Assembly (NCBI RefSeq): GCF_002196855.1
Contig: NZ_NIPW01000010.1
Location: 1-64,000 of the forward strand
DNA: 64,000 nucleotides
Direction: 5' to 3'
DNA from: Haematobacter genomosp. 1
Lineage (GTDB): Bacteria > Pseudomonadota > Alphaproteobacteria > Rhodobacterales > Rhodobacteraceae
Shown here: positions 7,774-16,318 of the stretch, piece by piece
Layout of the letters: each line of letters opens with the position of its first letter
Numbering within the stretch: position 1 is the first letter of the stretch
Notes under the pieces: generated by a model
Told to the model about the DNA's origin: nothing
What the model saw: only the letters and a program-made list of their open reading frames with translations
The model's database searches: none
Program-made: the position numbers and the translations under genes

Positions 7774-8711
7774 TGCAGGCGCTGGTCGATGTCATCCTTC
7801 CGGTCTTTCTCGTCATCGGCTTCGGCTACTTCATCGCATGGCGGGGGCTGTTCACGGACCAGATGGTCGATGCGCTCATGCGTTTCACCCAGAACTTCGC
7901 GATCCCCTTTGTGCTGTTCCGCGGCATTGCCACGCTGGACCTTGGTCAGAACTTCGATATCCGGCTGCTGGCGAGCTTCTTCATCCCGGCGATCCTTTGC
8001 TTCCTGATCGGGGCCGGCGCCGCGCGCTATGCCTTCAGGCGGCCGCCGGAGGATTGCGTGGCGGTCGGCTTCTGCTGCATGTTCTCCAACTCCCTCCTGC
8101 TCGGCATTCCCATTGCGGAACGCGCCTTCGGGCCGGAGGGGCTGGCGGGCAACTACCTCATCATCGCCTTCCACTCGCCACTGCTTTACGGCATCGGCAT
8201 CACGCTGATGGAGGTGATCCGCAGCCGCCACGCCGCGAAAAGTCCCGCCCGGGTTGCGGTGCAGGTGCTGAACGCGATGTTCCACAATCCGCTGGTGATG
8301 GGTGTGACCACCGGCCTTGTGGTGAACCTCACCGGATTGCCGCTGCCGGGGCCGCTCTGGGGCGCGGTCAACATGATGGCGCAGGCGGCGCTGCCGGCCG
8401 CGCTTTTCGGTCTGGGCGGCGTGCTGTTCCGCTACCGGCCGGAGGGGGACATGAAGCTCATCATGGTGATCTGCTTCCTGTCGCTGATCGGGCATCCGGC
8501 GCTGGTCTGGCTGATGGGCAAGGCCTTCGGGTTGCCGTTCGAGGGGTTCCGCTCCGCCGTCCAGACCGCGACGATGGCTCCGGGTGCGAATGCCTATCTG
8601 TTCGCCAACATGTATGGCGCGGCCAAGCGCGTGGCCGCCTCCTCCGTCCTGCTCGGAACGGCGGCTTCCATGCTCACCATCTGGGTCTGGCTGAAACTTC
8701 TGGGCGCCTGA
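7773..8711 (+). CDS. AEC-family (auxin efflux carrier-like) transporter
   Basis: A 312-residue inner-membrane protein with about ten hydrophobic segments. It has the AEC features of a first helix with VILPVFLVIGFGYF, a mid-protein Asn-Pro break (MFHNPLVMG) and a conserved end (ATMAPGANAYLFANMYG). The family moves organic anions such as malate or malonate; the substrate here is unknown. It starts on the last base of the preceding gene's stop codon, so it is the final gene of the 2.5-8.7 kb run. Confidence 0.85.
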   Translation: MQALVDVILPVFLVIGFGYFIAWRGLFTDQMVDALMRFTQNFAIPFVLFRGIATLDLGQNFDIRLLASFFIPAILCFLIGAGAARYAFRRPPEDCVAVGFCCMFSNSLLLGIPIAERAFGPEGLAGNYLIIAFHSPLLYGIGITLMEVIRSRHAAKSPARVAVQVLNAMFHNPLVMGVTTGLVVNLTGLPLPGPLWGAVNMMAQAALPAALFGLGGVLFRYRPEGDMKLIMVICFLSLIGHPALVWLMGKAFGLPFEGFRSAVQTATMAPGANAYLFANMYGAAKRVAASSVLLGTAASMLTIWVWLKLLGA

Positions 8712-8802
8712 GGGCAGGCCCCGGGCGGCCCCGCCGAGCCCAACCGGCGGCGGGCGGATGTCCTTTGTCTCCCGCAGAAAGGTGTCGATCCGCCCGACTC
8801 TC

Positions 8803-8947
8803 CAACAGGCCTTCAGGTCCACGTTGGAGCGGAAATCGTTCGCAATCCGGCGAAATCCCGAAATCCACACATTTCGGATGCCTCGGTCCGATTTTCCGGT
8901 TTCCAAGGCCCGGATGCGAGACTTCCGAACTGCTTTCAGCAGCCCGC
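8803..8947 (-). repeat. MITE-like dispersed repeat, copy 3 (inverted relative to copies 1 and 2)
   Basis: About 145 bases between the AEC gene and serA. On the minus strand it matches the element at 49711-49860 at blocks including CTGCTGAAAG at one end, GGAAACCGGAAAATCGG, and CGATTTCCGCTCCAA near the other end. The distal terminal repeat is decayed. It has no ORF. The whole gene-free stretch 8712-9000 holds little else. Confidence 0.6.
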
Positions 8948-9000
8948 GAAAGCCCGCAGGTTTTCATCGGCTCTGATGCCTCCCGCCGCCATATCCCATG

Positions 9001-9027
9001 AAAAAGCCGCGCCCAACGGGGCGCGGC
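9001..9027 (-). terminator. Rho-independent terminator of serA
   Basis: GCCGCGCCC (9006-9014) pairs perfectly with GGGCGCGGC (9019-9027) around a 4-base loop. Read on the minus strand it is followed by TTTTT (9005-9001). It lies 25 bases beyond the serA stop. Confidence 0.9.
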
Positions 9028-9051
9028 TTGTCATCTTTCATTCCGGCAGGA

Positions 9052-10647
9052 TCAGGCGGCTGCGAATTCCAGCGGGCGGACCTGCTTGAACAGCCCGGTG
9101 TCGCGCAGCGCGTCCAGCGTCGGGCCATCCAGCGGCTCGTCCAGATACAGGATGGCGATTGCGTCCTTGCCGACAGAGGAGCGGCCCAGCGTGAAGTTTG
9201 CGATGTTCACCCCGTGCTGGCCCAGCGTGGTGCCGAGCGCGCCGATGATGCCGGGCACATCGTTGTTGGTGGTGTAGAGCATGTGCTCGCCCACTTCCGC
9301 ATCGATGTTGATGCCCTTGACCTGGATGAACCGCGGCTTGCCGTCGGAGAACACAGTGCCCGCGATGGAGCGTTCGCGCGTCTCCGTCACCATCGTCACC
9401 TTGATATAGGCGTCGAACGTGCCGGACTTCTCCTGGCTGGTGGTCGAGACCTGGATTCCCCGTTCCTTGGCGATGATCGGGGCAGAGACCATGTTGACGT
9501 CGGGGTTGGTCGTCTTCATCACCCCGGCGATCACGGAGGCGTTCAGCGCGGCAAGGTTCATCTTCGCCACAGTGCCGTCGTAGAGCACGTTGATCGCCTT
9601 GATCGGCTCGTCCGTCATCTGCCCGACGAAGGCGCCCAGATGCCCGGCCAGCTTGAGCCACGGCCCCATCACGGCGGCTTCCTCAGCGGTGACGGAGGGC
9701 ATGTTGAGCGCGTTCGACACCGCGCCGGTCAGCAGGTAGTCCGACATCTGTTCGGCCACCTGGAGCGCCACGTTCTCCTGCGCTTCCGTGGTGGACGCGC
9801 CCAGATGCGGCGTGACCACGACGTTCGGCAGGCCGAAGAGCGGGCTTTCCTTGGCGGGCTCCACCTCGAACACGTCGAAGGCGGCACCGGCGACGTGGCC
9901 GGATTTCAGGGCTTCGGCCAGAGCGGCTTCATCGACCAGTCCGCCCCGGGCGCAGTTGATGATCCGCACGCCGGGCTTCGTCTTGGCGATGTTCTCGGCG
10001 TTCAGGATGCCCTTGGTCTTGTCGGTCAGCGGCACGTGCAGCGTGATGAAATCGGCCCGCGCCAGCAGTTCGTCCAGCTCGACCTTGGTCACGCCCATCT
10101 GCTTGGCGCGTTCTTCGGACAGGAAGGGGTCGTAGGCCACGACCTTCATCTTGAGCCCGAGCGCCCTGTCGCAGACGATGCCGCCGATATTGCCCGCGCC
10201 GATCACGCCCAGCGTCTTGTTGAACAGCTCGACGCCCATGAAGCGGGATTTCTCCCACTTCCCAGAATGGGTGGATTCGGAGGCTTCGGGAAGCTGGCGC
10301 GCGACCGCGAACATCATCGCGATGGCATGTTCGGCGGTGGTGATGGAGTTGCCGAAGGGCGTGTTCATCACGATGATACCGCGCTTCGAGGCGGCCGGAA
10401 TGTCCACGTTGTCCACCCCGATCCCGGCGCGGCCGATGACCTTGAGGTTGGTGGCCTTCTCCAGCAGCTTTTCCGTCGCCTTGGTGGCGGAACGGATCGC
10501 GAGGCCGTCGTATTGGCCGATGATCTCGGCCAGCGCGTCCTTGTCCTTGCCGATCTTCGGCAGGTAATCGACCTCGACGCCACGGTCGCGGAAAATCTGG
10601 ACGGCGGTTTCGGAAAGCTCGTCGGAAACCAGAACTTTGGGTGCCAT
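9052..10647 (-). CDS. serA: D-3-phosphoglycerate dehydrogenase
   Basis: The first enzyme of serine synthesis, oxidising 3-phosphoglycerate with NAD. It is the long form (531 residues): substrate-binding halves, NAD-binding motif GVIGAGNIGG at about 147-156, catalytic Arg/Glu/His regions (INCARGGLVDE, TPHLGASTTEAQ), an intervening domain, and a C-terminal ACT domain from about residue 450 (MLYTTNNDVPGIIGALGTTL) that normally gives serine feedback. The start at 10647 (MAPKVLVSD) is preceded by AAGGAGCCTG. The upstream in-frame extension overlaps serC and is not real. serC ends 65 bases upstream on the same strand. Confidence 0.96.
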   Translation of the reverse strand: MAPKVLVSDELSETAVQIFRDRGVEVDYLPKIGKDKDALAEIIGQYDGLAIRSATKATEKLLEKATNLKVIGRAGIGVDNVDIPAASKRGIIVMNTPFGNSITTAEHAIAMMFAVARQLPEASESTHSGKWEKSRFMGVELFNKTLGVIGAGNIGGIVCDRALGLKMKVVAYDPFLSEERAKQMGVTKVELDELLARADFITLHVPLTDKTKGILNAENIAKTKPGVRIINCARGGLVDEAALAEALKSGHVAGAAFDVFEVEPAKESPLFGLPNVVVTPHLGASTTEAQENVALQVAEQMSDYLLTGAVSNALNMPSVTAEEAAVMGPWLKLAGHLGAFVGQMTDEPIKAINVLYDGTVAKMNLAALNASVIAGVMKTTNPDVNMVSAPIIAKERGIQVSTTSQEKSGTFDAYIKVTMVTETRERSIAGTVFSDGKPRFIQVKGINIDAEVGEHMLYTTNNDVPGIIGALGTTLGQHGVNIANFTLGRSSVGKDAIAILYLDEPLDGPTLDALRDTGLFKQVRPLEFAAA

Positions 10648-10712
10648 TTCAGGCTCCTTGAATGGAGGGATTGGCCCCGCGTCAGCAGGGGCGGTCTCGT
10701 ATGGGACAGGGA

Positions 10713-11867
10713 TCAGGCGGCGAGGGCCTGCGCTTCGATCTCGGCCTCGAAGGCCCATTCGATCCACGGCAGCAGCGCTTCCACGTCGGAGGTTTCCACG
10801 GTGGAGCCGCACCAGATCCGCAGGCCGGGAGGCGCGTCGCGGTAGGCGCCGGCGTCCAGCGCCACGCCTTCCTTTTCCAGCCGTTTCGCGACGGCCTTGG
10901 CAAAGGCGGCAGCGTCCTTGATCCGCGCATCGGTGAACTTCAGGCAGACCGAGGTGCAGGAGGCCGTGGCCGGATCGGCGGCGAGGTTCGCGATCCAGTC
11001 CTTCGTCGCGACGAAATCGTTCAGCGCCTTCGCGTTGGCTTCGGCCCGCGCGATCAGCGCCTTCTGTCCGCCCAGTGCCTTCGCCCATTTCAGCGCGACA
11101 AGGTAGTCCTCCACGCAGAGCATGGACGGCGTGTTGATCGTCTCGCCAACGAAGATGCCCTCGATAAGCTTGCCGCCCTTGGTCATGCGGAAGATCTTCG
11201 GCAGCGGCCAGGCGGGGGCATAGCTTTCCAGCCGTTCGACCGCGCGGGGCGACAGGATCAGGACGCCGTGCCCGCCCTCACCGCCCAGCACCTTCTGCCA
11301 GGAGAAGGTGACGACATCCAGCTTGTCCCACGGCAGGTCCATGGCAAAGGCGGCGGAGGTCGCGTCGCAGATGGTCAGGCCGTCCCGGTCCGCCGGGATC
11401 GCGTCGCCGTTCGGCAGGCGCACGCCGGAGGTGGTGCCATTCCAGGTGAAGACGACGTCACGCGCGAAATCCACCGTGGCGAAATCGACGATCTCGCCGT
11501 AGCCGGCCTTCTTCACGGTCGCATCGATCTTCAGCTGTTTCACCACATCGGTGACCCAGCCTTCGCCGAAGCTTTCCCAGGCGAGCATTTCAACCGGGCG
11601 CTGGCCCAGCAGGCTCCACAGCGCCATTTCCACGGCACCGGTGTCGGAGGCGGGGACGATACCGATGCGGTAGTCCGCCGGCACGTTCAGAATTTCACGG
11701 GTAAGGTCGATCGCCTCTTTGAGCTTCGCCTTGCCGACAGCGGCGCGGTGCGAGCGGCCAAGCGGCGCGTCGGACAGCATGTCGAGGGTGAAGCCGGGGA
11801 TCTTGGCACAGGGGCCGGAGGAGAAACGCGGATTGGCCGGGCGTTGAGCCGGAGCGGAGATCGCCAT
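10713..11867 (-). CDS. serC: phosphoserine aminotransferase
   Basis: A 384-residue class V PLP enzyme converting 3-phosphohydroxypyruvate and glutamate to phosphoserine. N-terminal [18 protein letters not shown] is typical of the alphaproteobacterial type. The PLP lysine lies in [15 protein letters not shown]. The start at 11867 follows AAGGATACC. It is the first gene of a serC-serA operon and sits directly behind a structured leader (11868-11940). Upstream in-frame codons to 12014 fall in that leader and are not coding. Confidence 0.95.
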   Translation of the reverse strand: MAISAPAQRPANPRFSSGPCAKIPGFTLDMLSDAPLGRSHRAAVGKAKLKEAIDLTREILNVPADYRIGIVPASDTGAVEMALWSLLGQRPVEMLAWESFGEGWVTDVVKQLKIDATVKKAGYGEIVDFATVDFARDVVFTWNGTTSGVRLPNGDAIPADRDGLTICDATSAAFAMDLPWDKLDVVTFSWQKVLGGEGGHGVLILSPRAVERLESYAPAWPLPKIFRMTKGGKLIEGIFVGETINTPSMLCVEDYLVALKWAKALGGQKALIARAEANAKALNDFVATKDWIANLAADPATASCTSVCLKFTDARIKDAAAFAKAVAKRLEKEGVALDAGAYRDAPPGLRIWCGSTVETSDVEALLPWIEWAFEAEIEAQALAA

Positions 11868-11940
11868 CGCTGGTATCCTTACAGATAATCGCCTCTCGTT
11901 GGGGAGAGGTGTCCCGCTGATGCGGATACGCCGCGTCATT
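11868..11940 (-). promoter_or_regulatory. structured serC leader, candidate serC RNA motif
   Basis: On the minus strand the 70 bases before serC contain a hairpin CCTCTC/GAGAGG (plus 11904-11909 with 11892-11897) and, just upstream, a GCGG...CCGC element that can pair in two ways (plus 11913-11917 with 11922-11925, or 11922-11925 with 11931-11934). A published serC RNA motif (comparative genomics of alphaproteobacteria) sits at this position, and the layout fits my recollection of it. I could not align it to the covariance model. The two alternative pairings would suit a cis-regulatory switch. Confidence 0.55.
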
Positions 11941-12026
11941 TTGAAAATCAAGCAAAGACTGCGGCGCATTGGCACATTCTGTCGGCATCTCCTGCAGGAG
12001 GGGAAATTCGCCAATGGAGGTGAACT

Positions 12027-12077
12027 TGATATTCAACTATCTGTTTACATTGGAATATCATTTATGAATTTTACTAT
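12027..12077 (+). promoter_or_regulatory. promoter with overlapping operator for the beta-oxidation operon
   Basis: This is an AT-rich island in GC-rich surroundings. TTGGAA (12050-12055) and TACTAT (12072-12077) are 16 bases apart and resemble a housekeeping sigma promoter. A perfect inverted repeat TGATATTC (12027-12034) / GAATATCA (12053-12060) overlaps the -35 element, as expected for a repressor operator. The regulator is unknown and none is encoded adjacent. Confidence 0.45.
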
Positions 12078-12146
12078 TCAGTAACATCCGCCGCCGTGCT
12101 AGCGTCTCCGCCGAGGTAACCGGCTCCGTGCCGGAAGGAGGGACAT

Positions 12147-12908
12147 ATGGACATCAAGGGAATCGTCGCGGTCGTGACCGGGGGCGCCTCCGGGCTGGGT
12201 GATGCGACGGCGCGGGCGCTGGCCGCGGGCGGCGCGAAGGTGGCGCTGGTGGATTACAATGAGGAAGGCGCACGCAAGACCGCTGAGGAGATCGGCGGCA
12301 TCGCCGTGCAGTGCGATGTGTCCAAGGCGGAAAGCGGCGAGGCGGCCTTTGCCAAGATCCTCGCTGAACTTGGCACCCCGCGCGTGCTCATCAACTGTGC
12401 GGGTGTCGCGCCGGCGCAGAAGGTGCTGGGGCGCAACGGCGTCATGCCGCTCGACGATTACCGCCGCGCGATCGAGGTGAACCTGATCGGCACGTTCAAC
12501 ATGCTGCGGCTGTTTGCCGATGCCTGTCAGGCGCTGGAGCCGCAGGCTTCGGGAGAGCGGGGGGTGATCGTCAACACGGCCTCCGTCGCGGCCTTTGAAG
12601 GGCAGGTCGGCCAGACGGCCTATGCCTCCTCCAAGGCAGGGGTCGCGGGGCTGACGCTGCCTGCGGCGCGGGAGTTCGCGCAGATCGGCATCCGCGTCTG
12701 CACCATCGCACCCGGCATTTTCGAGACACCGATGCTGAAGGGTCTGCCGGAAGCGGCGCAGGAAAGCCTTGGCAAGATGGTGCCCTTCCCCTCGCGCCTG
12801 GGCCGCCCGCAGGAATATGCCGCGCTGGCGCTGCACATCATCCAGAACGAAATGCTGAACGGCGAGACGATCCGGCTGGACGGCGCGATCCGCATGGCGC
12901 CGCGGTAA
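12147..12908 (+). CDS. SDR-family 3-hydroxyacyl-CoA dehydrogenase (HSD10/type II-like)
   Basis: A 253-residue short-chain dehydrogenase. The NAD motif TGGASGLG is at 11-18, followed by an aspartate (VDYNEE) that favours NAD(H). Further motifs are NCAG, catalytic Ser in NTASVAAFEGQVGQ, and YASSK with the Tyr-Lys pair. The region FEGQVGQTAYASSKAGVAGLTLPAARE and the ending APGIFETPML are characteristic of HSD17B10-like L-3-hydroxyacyl-CoA dehydrogenases. It has a strong ribosome site (GGAAGGAGGG). As first gene of the operon it is well placed to do the NAD-linked step that the FadJ-like protein at 14139 cannot. Confidence 0.85.
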   Translation: MDIKGIVAVVTGGASGLGDATARALAAGGAKVALVDYNEEGARKTAEEIGGIAVQCDVSKAESGEAAFAKILAELGTPRVLINCAGVAPAQKVLGRNGVMPLDDYRRAIEVNLIGTFNMLRLFADACQALEPQASGERGVIVNTASVAAFEGQVGQTAYASSKAGVAGLTLPAAREFAQIGIRVCTIAPGIFETPMLKGLPEAAQESLGKMVPFPSRLGRPQEYAALALHIIQNEMLNGETIRLDGAIRMAPR

Positions 12909-12924
12909 GCCGCAAGGGGGGATC

Positions 12925-14133
12925 ATGACCGAGGCCTTTATCTACGACGCCGTGCGCACGCCGCGCGGCCGGGGCAAGCCCGACGGCGCCCTGCATCCGG
13001 CAACGCCCGTCACCCTGGCCACCACCGTGCTGGAGGCGGTGCGGAACCGCAACGGGCTCGAGACCGCGGCGGTGAGCGACATCGTGATGGGGATCGTCAT
13101 GCCGGTGGGCGAGCAGGGGCAGGTGCTGCCCCGCATCGCCGCCCTTCAGGCGGGCTATGCACAGGACGTGGCGGGGGTGCAGATCAACCGCTTCTGCGGC
13201 TCGGGGCTGGAAGCGACCAACATGGGCGCGGCCAAGGTCATGGCGGGGCAGGCGGACATGGTGGTGACCGGCGGGGTGGAGAGCATGTCCCGCATCCCGA
13301 TGCTGTCGGATGGCGGGGCATGGAGTTCCGATCCGCAGGTCTCCTTCAACACCCGCTTCGTGCCGCAGGGCATTTCCGCCGATCTCATCGCGACGAAATG
13401 GGGATACGGACGGGAGCGGACGGATGCCTTTGCCGTCGAAAGCCATCGCCGCGCCGCCCGCGCCTGGGGCGAGGGGCGGTTCGACCGCTCCGTCGTGCCG
13501 GTGCGCGACGGGGTCGGGCGGGTGATGCTCGACCGGGACGAGACGGTGCGTGGCAATGCAACGGCGGCGGATCTGGCAAAGCTCCGCCCCTCCTTCGCCC
13601 GCATGGGGGCGGAGATGGGCTTCGACGCCATCGCCCGCCTCCGCTACCCGGAGGTGGGAGAGATCGACCACGTGCACCACGCGGGGTCGTCCAGCGGTAT
13701 CGTGGACGGCGCGGCGGCGGTGCTGATCGGCACGCGGGAGGCGGGGGCGGCGCAGGGGCTGCGTCCCCGCGCCCGTATCCGCGCCTTTGCCGAGATCGGG
13801 TCGGAACCCACGATCATGCTGACCGCGCCCTCCTTCGCCGCCGAAAAGGCGTTGAAGCGGGCGGGAATGACGCCGGGCGACATCGATCTTTATGAAATCA
13901 ACGAAGCTTTCGCCGCCGTGGCCATTCGCTTCACCGAGGCGCTTGACCTCGACCCGGCTTGCGTCAACGTCAATGGCGGCGCCATTGCGATGGGCCACCC
14001 GCTCGGGGCGACGGGGGCTATGATCCTTGGCATCGCGCTCGACGAACTGGAGCGGCAGGACAAGGAGACCGCGCTCGTCACGCTCTGCATCGGGGCGGGA
14101 ATGGGTGTCGCAACGATCATCGAAAGGGTCTGA
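12925..14133 (+). CDS. fadA: acetyl-CoA C-acyltransferase (thiolase)
   Basis: A 402-residue thiolase that cleaves 3-ketoacyl-CoA with CoA, or condenses in reverse. The nucleophile Cys is about residue 91 ([15 protein letters not shown]). The other catalytic motifs are [20 protein letters not shown] (His) and CIGAGMG (second Cys). Length and motifs fit degradative thiolases used in fatty-acid or branched acyl-CoA oxidation. It lies 16 bases after the SDR gene and 5 bases before the FadJ-like gene. The symbol is by function; orthology is not tested. Confidence 0.9.
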   Translation: MTEAFIYDAVRTPRGRGKPDGALHPATPVTLATTVLEAVRNRNGLETAAVSDIVMGIVMPVGEQGQVLPRIAALQAGYAQDVAGVQINRFCGSGLEATNMGAAKVMAGQADMVVTGGVESMSRIPMLSDGGAWSSDPQVSFNTRFVPQGISADLIATKWGYGRERTDAFAVESHRRAARAWGEGRFDRSVVPVRDGVGRVMLDRDETVRGNATAADLAKLRPSFARMGAEMGFDAIARLRYPEVGEIDHVHHAGSSSGIVDGAAAVLIGTREAGAAQGLRPRARIRAFAEIGSEPTIMLTAPSFAAEKALKRAGMTPGDIDLYEINEAFAAVAIRFTEALDLDPACVNVNGGAIAMGHPLGATGAMILGIALDELERQDKETALVTLCIGAGMGVATIIERV

Positions 14134-14138
14134 GAGAC

Positions 14139-15521
14139 ATGTTCACGACCGATATCGACGCCGAAGGCATCGCGACCGTCACCATCGACATGCCCGGGCG
14201 GAGCATGAACGTGATCGACTGGGCGCTCACCGATGCGCTGGACGCGGAGGCGCGCGCGCTGGCCGCCAATCCGGCGGTCAAGGCCATCGTGCTGACCTCG
14301 GGCAAGAAGGATTTCGTCGCCGGAGCCGATCTCGCGATCATGCACGATCTCTATGATCTGACCCCGGAGGCCGCGTCCGACAGGATCGGCACGCTGGGCG
14401 CGATGGTGCGGGCGTTCGAGACCTCCGGCAAGCCCATCGTGGGCGCCGCTCCCGGCACGGCGCTTGGCGGCGGGCTGGAGATCCTGCTCGGTTGCAACTA
14501 CCGCATCGCGGCGGATAATCCGAAGGCGCGGTTCGGCCTGCCGGAAGTGACGCTGGGGATCCTGCCCGGCGCGGGCGGAACGCAGCGCCTGCCGAGGATC
14601 ATCGGTATCCCCGCCGCCTTGCCGGTGCTGGTCAAAGGGCAACCGATGACGGCGTCCGAGGCGCTGGATGCAGGCATTCTCGATGAGGTGGTGCCGCCGG
14701 AAAACCTGCTCGCTGCCGCGAAATCCGCGATCCGCGAGGGGCGCGTCAGGTCCGTCCAGCCTTGGGACGAGAAGGGTTTCGCCCTGCCGGGGCCAGCGCC
14801 CGAGTCCGCCGAGGCGATGGATCTGTTCACGACCTGGAATGCAAAGGTTCTGGCTGAAACCGGAGGTCACCAGCCTGCGCCACAGGCCATTCTCTCCTGC
14901 GTGTTCGAGGGCACCCGCGTGCCGATCGACGCGGGGCTGAAAATCGAGCGGGATTATTTCGGCACTCTCGTTACCGGCGATGTCGCACCCGCGATGGTCT
15001 GGGTCACCTTCGAGGCGCGGATTGCCGCCGCCAAGGCGGGGCGCAACGTGACCGACCCGAAAGGCCCCTATGTGACGTCGGGCCTGTCCGCGCTGCTGGA
15101 GGAGACGCGCCTGCTGCGGGCGGAGGGGGTGTCCGATGCCGTGCTTCAGACTGCGGCGGACCAGCTCGGCATGTCGCTCACGCCGGAGGATGTCCGCGAC
15201 GGACCGAACAGCATGAAGACCTTCAAACAGGCCGTGGACACCGTTTCGCTGGAGGAAGTGAAGGACAGGCTGCTGTTCGTCCAGGTGTCAACTGCGGCAA
15301 CCGCGCTTCAGGGCGGGGCCGTGGCGCTTGCGGCGGAGGCCGATTACGGCGCGGTCATGGGCTGGGGTTTCCCGGTGCATCTGGGAGGGCCGATTTATTT
15401 CGCCCGTCATCTGGGAGAGGAAGAATTGAGGAAGCGCATGGGCGCACTGGAATACTCCTACGGGCCGCGCTTCGTGTCGTCCCCGGTGATTTCAGCCATC
15501 ACAGACAAGGCCAAGCCGTGA
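14139..15521 (+). CDS. FadJ-like enoyl-CoA hydratase with 3HCDH C-terminal remnant, no NAD-binding domain
   Basis: A 460-residue protein. Residues 1-190 are a crotonase domain with oxyanion-hole loop [13 protein letters not shown] and both catalytic glutamates in FadB positions (GGGLE and [15 protein letters not shown]). The linker helix of multifunctional beta-oxidation proteins follows ([13 protein letters not shown]). Then, instead of the ~190-residue Rossmann domain with GxGxxG, the chain passes directly into the C-terminal 3HCDH fold: [11 protein letters not shown]...[10 protein letters not shown] and [17 protein letters not shown]...[17 protein letters not shown]. FadB/FadJ are normally about 700-730 residues, so the dehydrogenase NAD domain is cleanly missing. 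Hydratase activity is expected; dehydrogenase activity is not. It overlaps the next ECH gene by four bases. Confidence 0.85.
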   Translation: MFTTDIDAEGIATVTIDMPGRSMNVIDWALTDALDAEARALAANPAVKAIVLTSGKKDFVAGADLAIMHDLYDLTPEAASDRIGTLGAMVRAFETSGKPIVGAAPGTALGGGLEILLGCNYRIAADNPKARFGLPEVTLGILPGAGGTQRLPRIIGIPAALPVLVKGQPMTASEALDAGILDEVVPPENLLAAAKSAIREGRVRSVQPWDEKGFALPGPAPESAEAMDLFTTWNAKVLAETGGHQPAPQAILSCVFEGTRVPIDAGLKIERDYFGTLVTGDVAPAMVWVTFEARIAAAKAGRNVTDPKGPYVTSGLSALLEETRLLRAEGVSDAVLQTAADQLGMSLTPEDVRDGPNSMKTFKQAVDTVSLEEVKDRLLFVQVSTAATALQGGAVALAAEADYGAVMGWGFPVHLGGPIYFARHLGEEELRKRMGALEYSYGPRFVSSPVISAITDKAKP

Positions 15522-16309
15522 GCGATCTGGTCCTTGCAAGGTTCGACGCGCAAACCGGCATCGCGCGGATCGCCTTCAACCGGCCGGAGGTGCTGAATGC
15601 GCTGAACGTGCCGCTGGCGCGCGCCTTCCTCGCCGCGGTGCGGGAGGTGACGGCACTGGAGGGGCTGCGCGCCATCGTGCTCACCGGGGAGGGGCGCGCC
15701 TTTGTCGCCGGGGGCGATGTGGCAAGCTTCGCCGGCGGGCCGGAGATAGCGGTTCCGGTGGTCAACGATCTGCTCGACGCGTTGAACCCGGCGATCCTGG
15801 CGCTGCGCCGGGCGGATGCGCCGGTGATCGCCGCCGTGCGCGGGGCGGCAGCCGGGGCCGGGCTGTCGCTGATGATGGCTGCCGACATCATCGTCGCGGC
15901 CACGGGAACGAAGTTCCTCATGGCTTACGAGAAGCTCGGGTCTTCGCCCGATTGCGGGGCCACGTGGTTCGCGCCGCGGCTCCTCGGGCGGGCGAGGACG
16001 ATGGAGCTTCTGCTGATGGGCCGCGTGCTCGATGCGGAAACCGCGCGTGACTGGGGGCTCATCAACGAGGTCGTGCCTGTCGACGATCTCGACAGCCGGG
16101 TTCAGGCGTTGGCGCAGACGCTGGCGCGGGGGCCGACGCGCGCCTTCGGCCAGTCCAAGCGTCTCATAGACGAGGCCGAACACGTGACCCTCGCCGAACA
16201 GCTGGAGAAGGAACGCGCGGCCTTTCTCGCGGGCACGGGCACGGCGGATTTCGCCGAAGGCACCGCCGCCTTCACCGCCAAACGGACACCCGTCTTTACC
16301 GGGCGATAA
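15518..16309 (+). CDS. enoyl-CoA hydratase/isomerase family protein
   Basis: A 263-residue crotonase-fold protein. The oxyanion loop is RAFVAGGDVASF. The segment GAAAGAGLSLMMAADIIVAATGTKFLMAYEKLGSSPDCGATW lacks the first hydratase glutamate (Ser/Leu in its place) and has the Pro-Asp of the PaaG/isomerase branch. It may therefore be a double-bond isomerase that prepares unsaturated acyl-CoAs rather than a second hydratase. It is translationally coupled to the FadJ-like gene. Confidence 0.85.
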   Translation: MSDLVLARFDAQTGIARIAFNRPEVLNALNVPLARAFLAAVREVTALEGLRAIVLTGEGRAFVAGGDVASFAGGPEIAVPVVNDLLDALNPAILALRRADAPVIAAVRGAAAGAGLSLMMAADIIVAATGTKFLMAYEKLGSSPDCGATWFAPRLLGRARTMELLLMGRVLDAETARDWGLINEVVPVDDLDSRVQALAQTLARGPTRAFGQSKRLIDEAEHVTLAEQLEKERAAFLAGTGTADFAEGTAAFTAKRTPVFTGR

Positions 16310-16318
16310 GGATCACAG

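Noticed and set aside
8998-10845. 615-codon plus-strand ORF opposite serA
   Set aside because: Antisense shadow of serA: Arg/His/Gly-rich composition, no domain, no ribosome site.
11989-12000. Perfect 12-bp palindrome CTCCTGCAGGAG upstream of serC
   Set aside because: A single PstI-containing palindrome of this size is likely by chance in GC-rich DNA; no partner site or motif match was seen.
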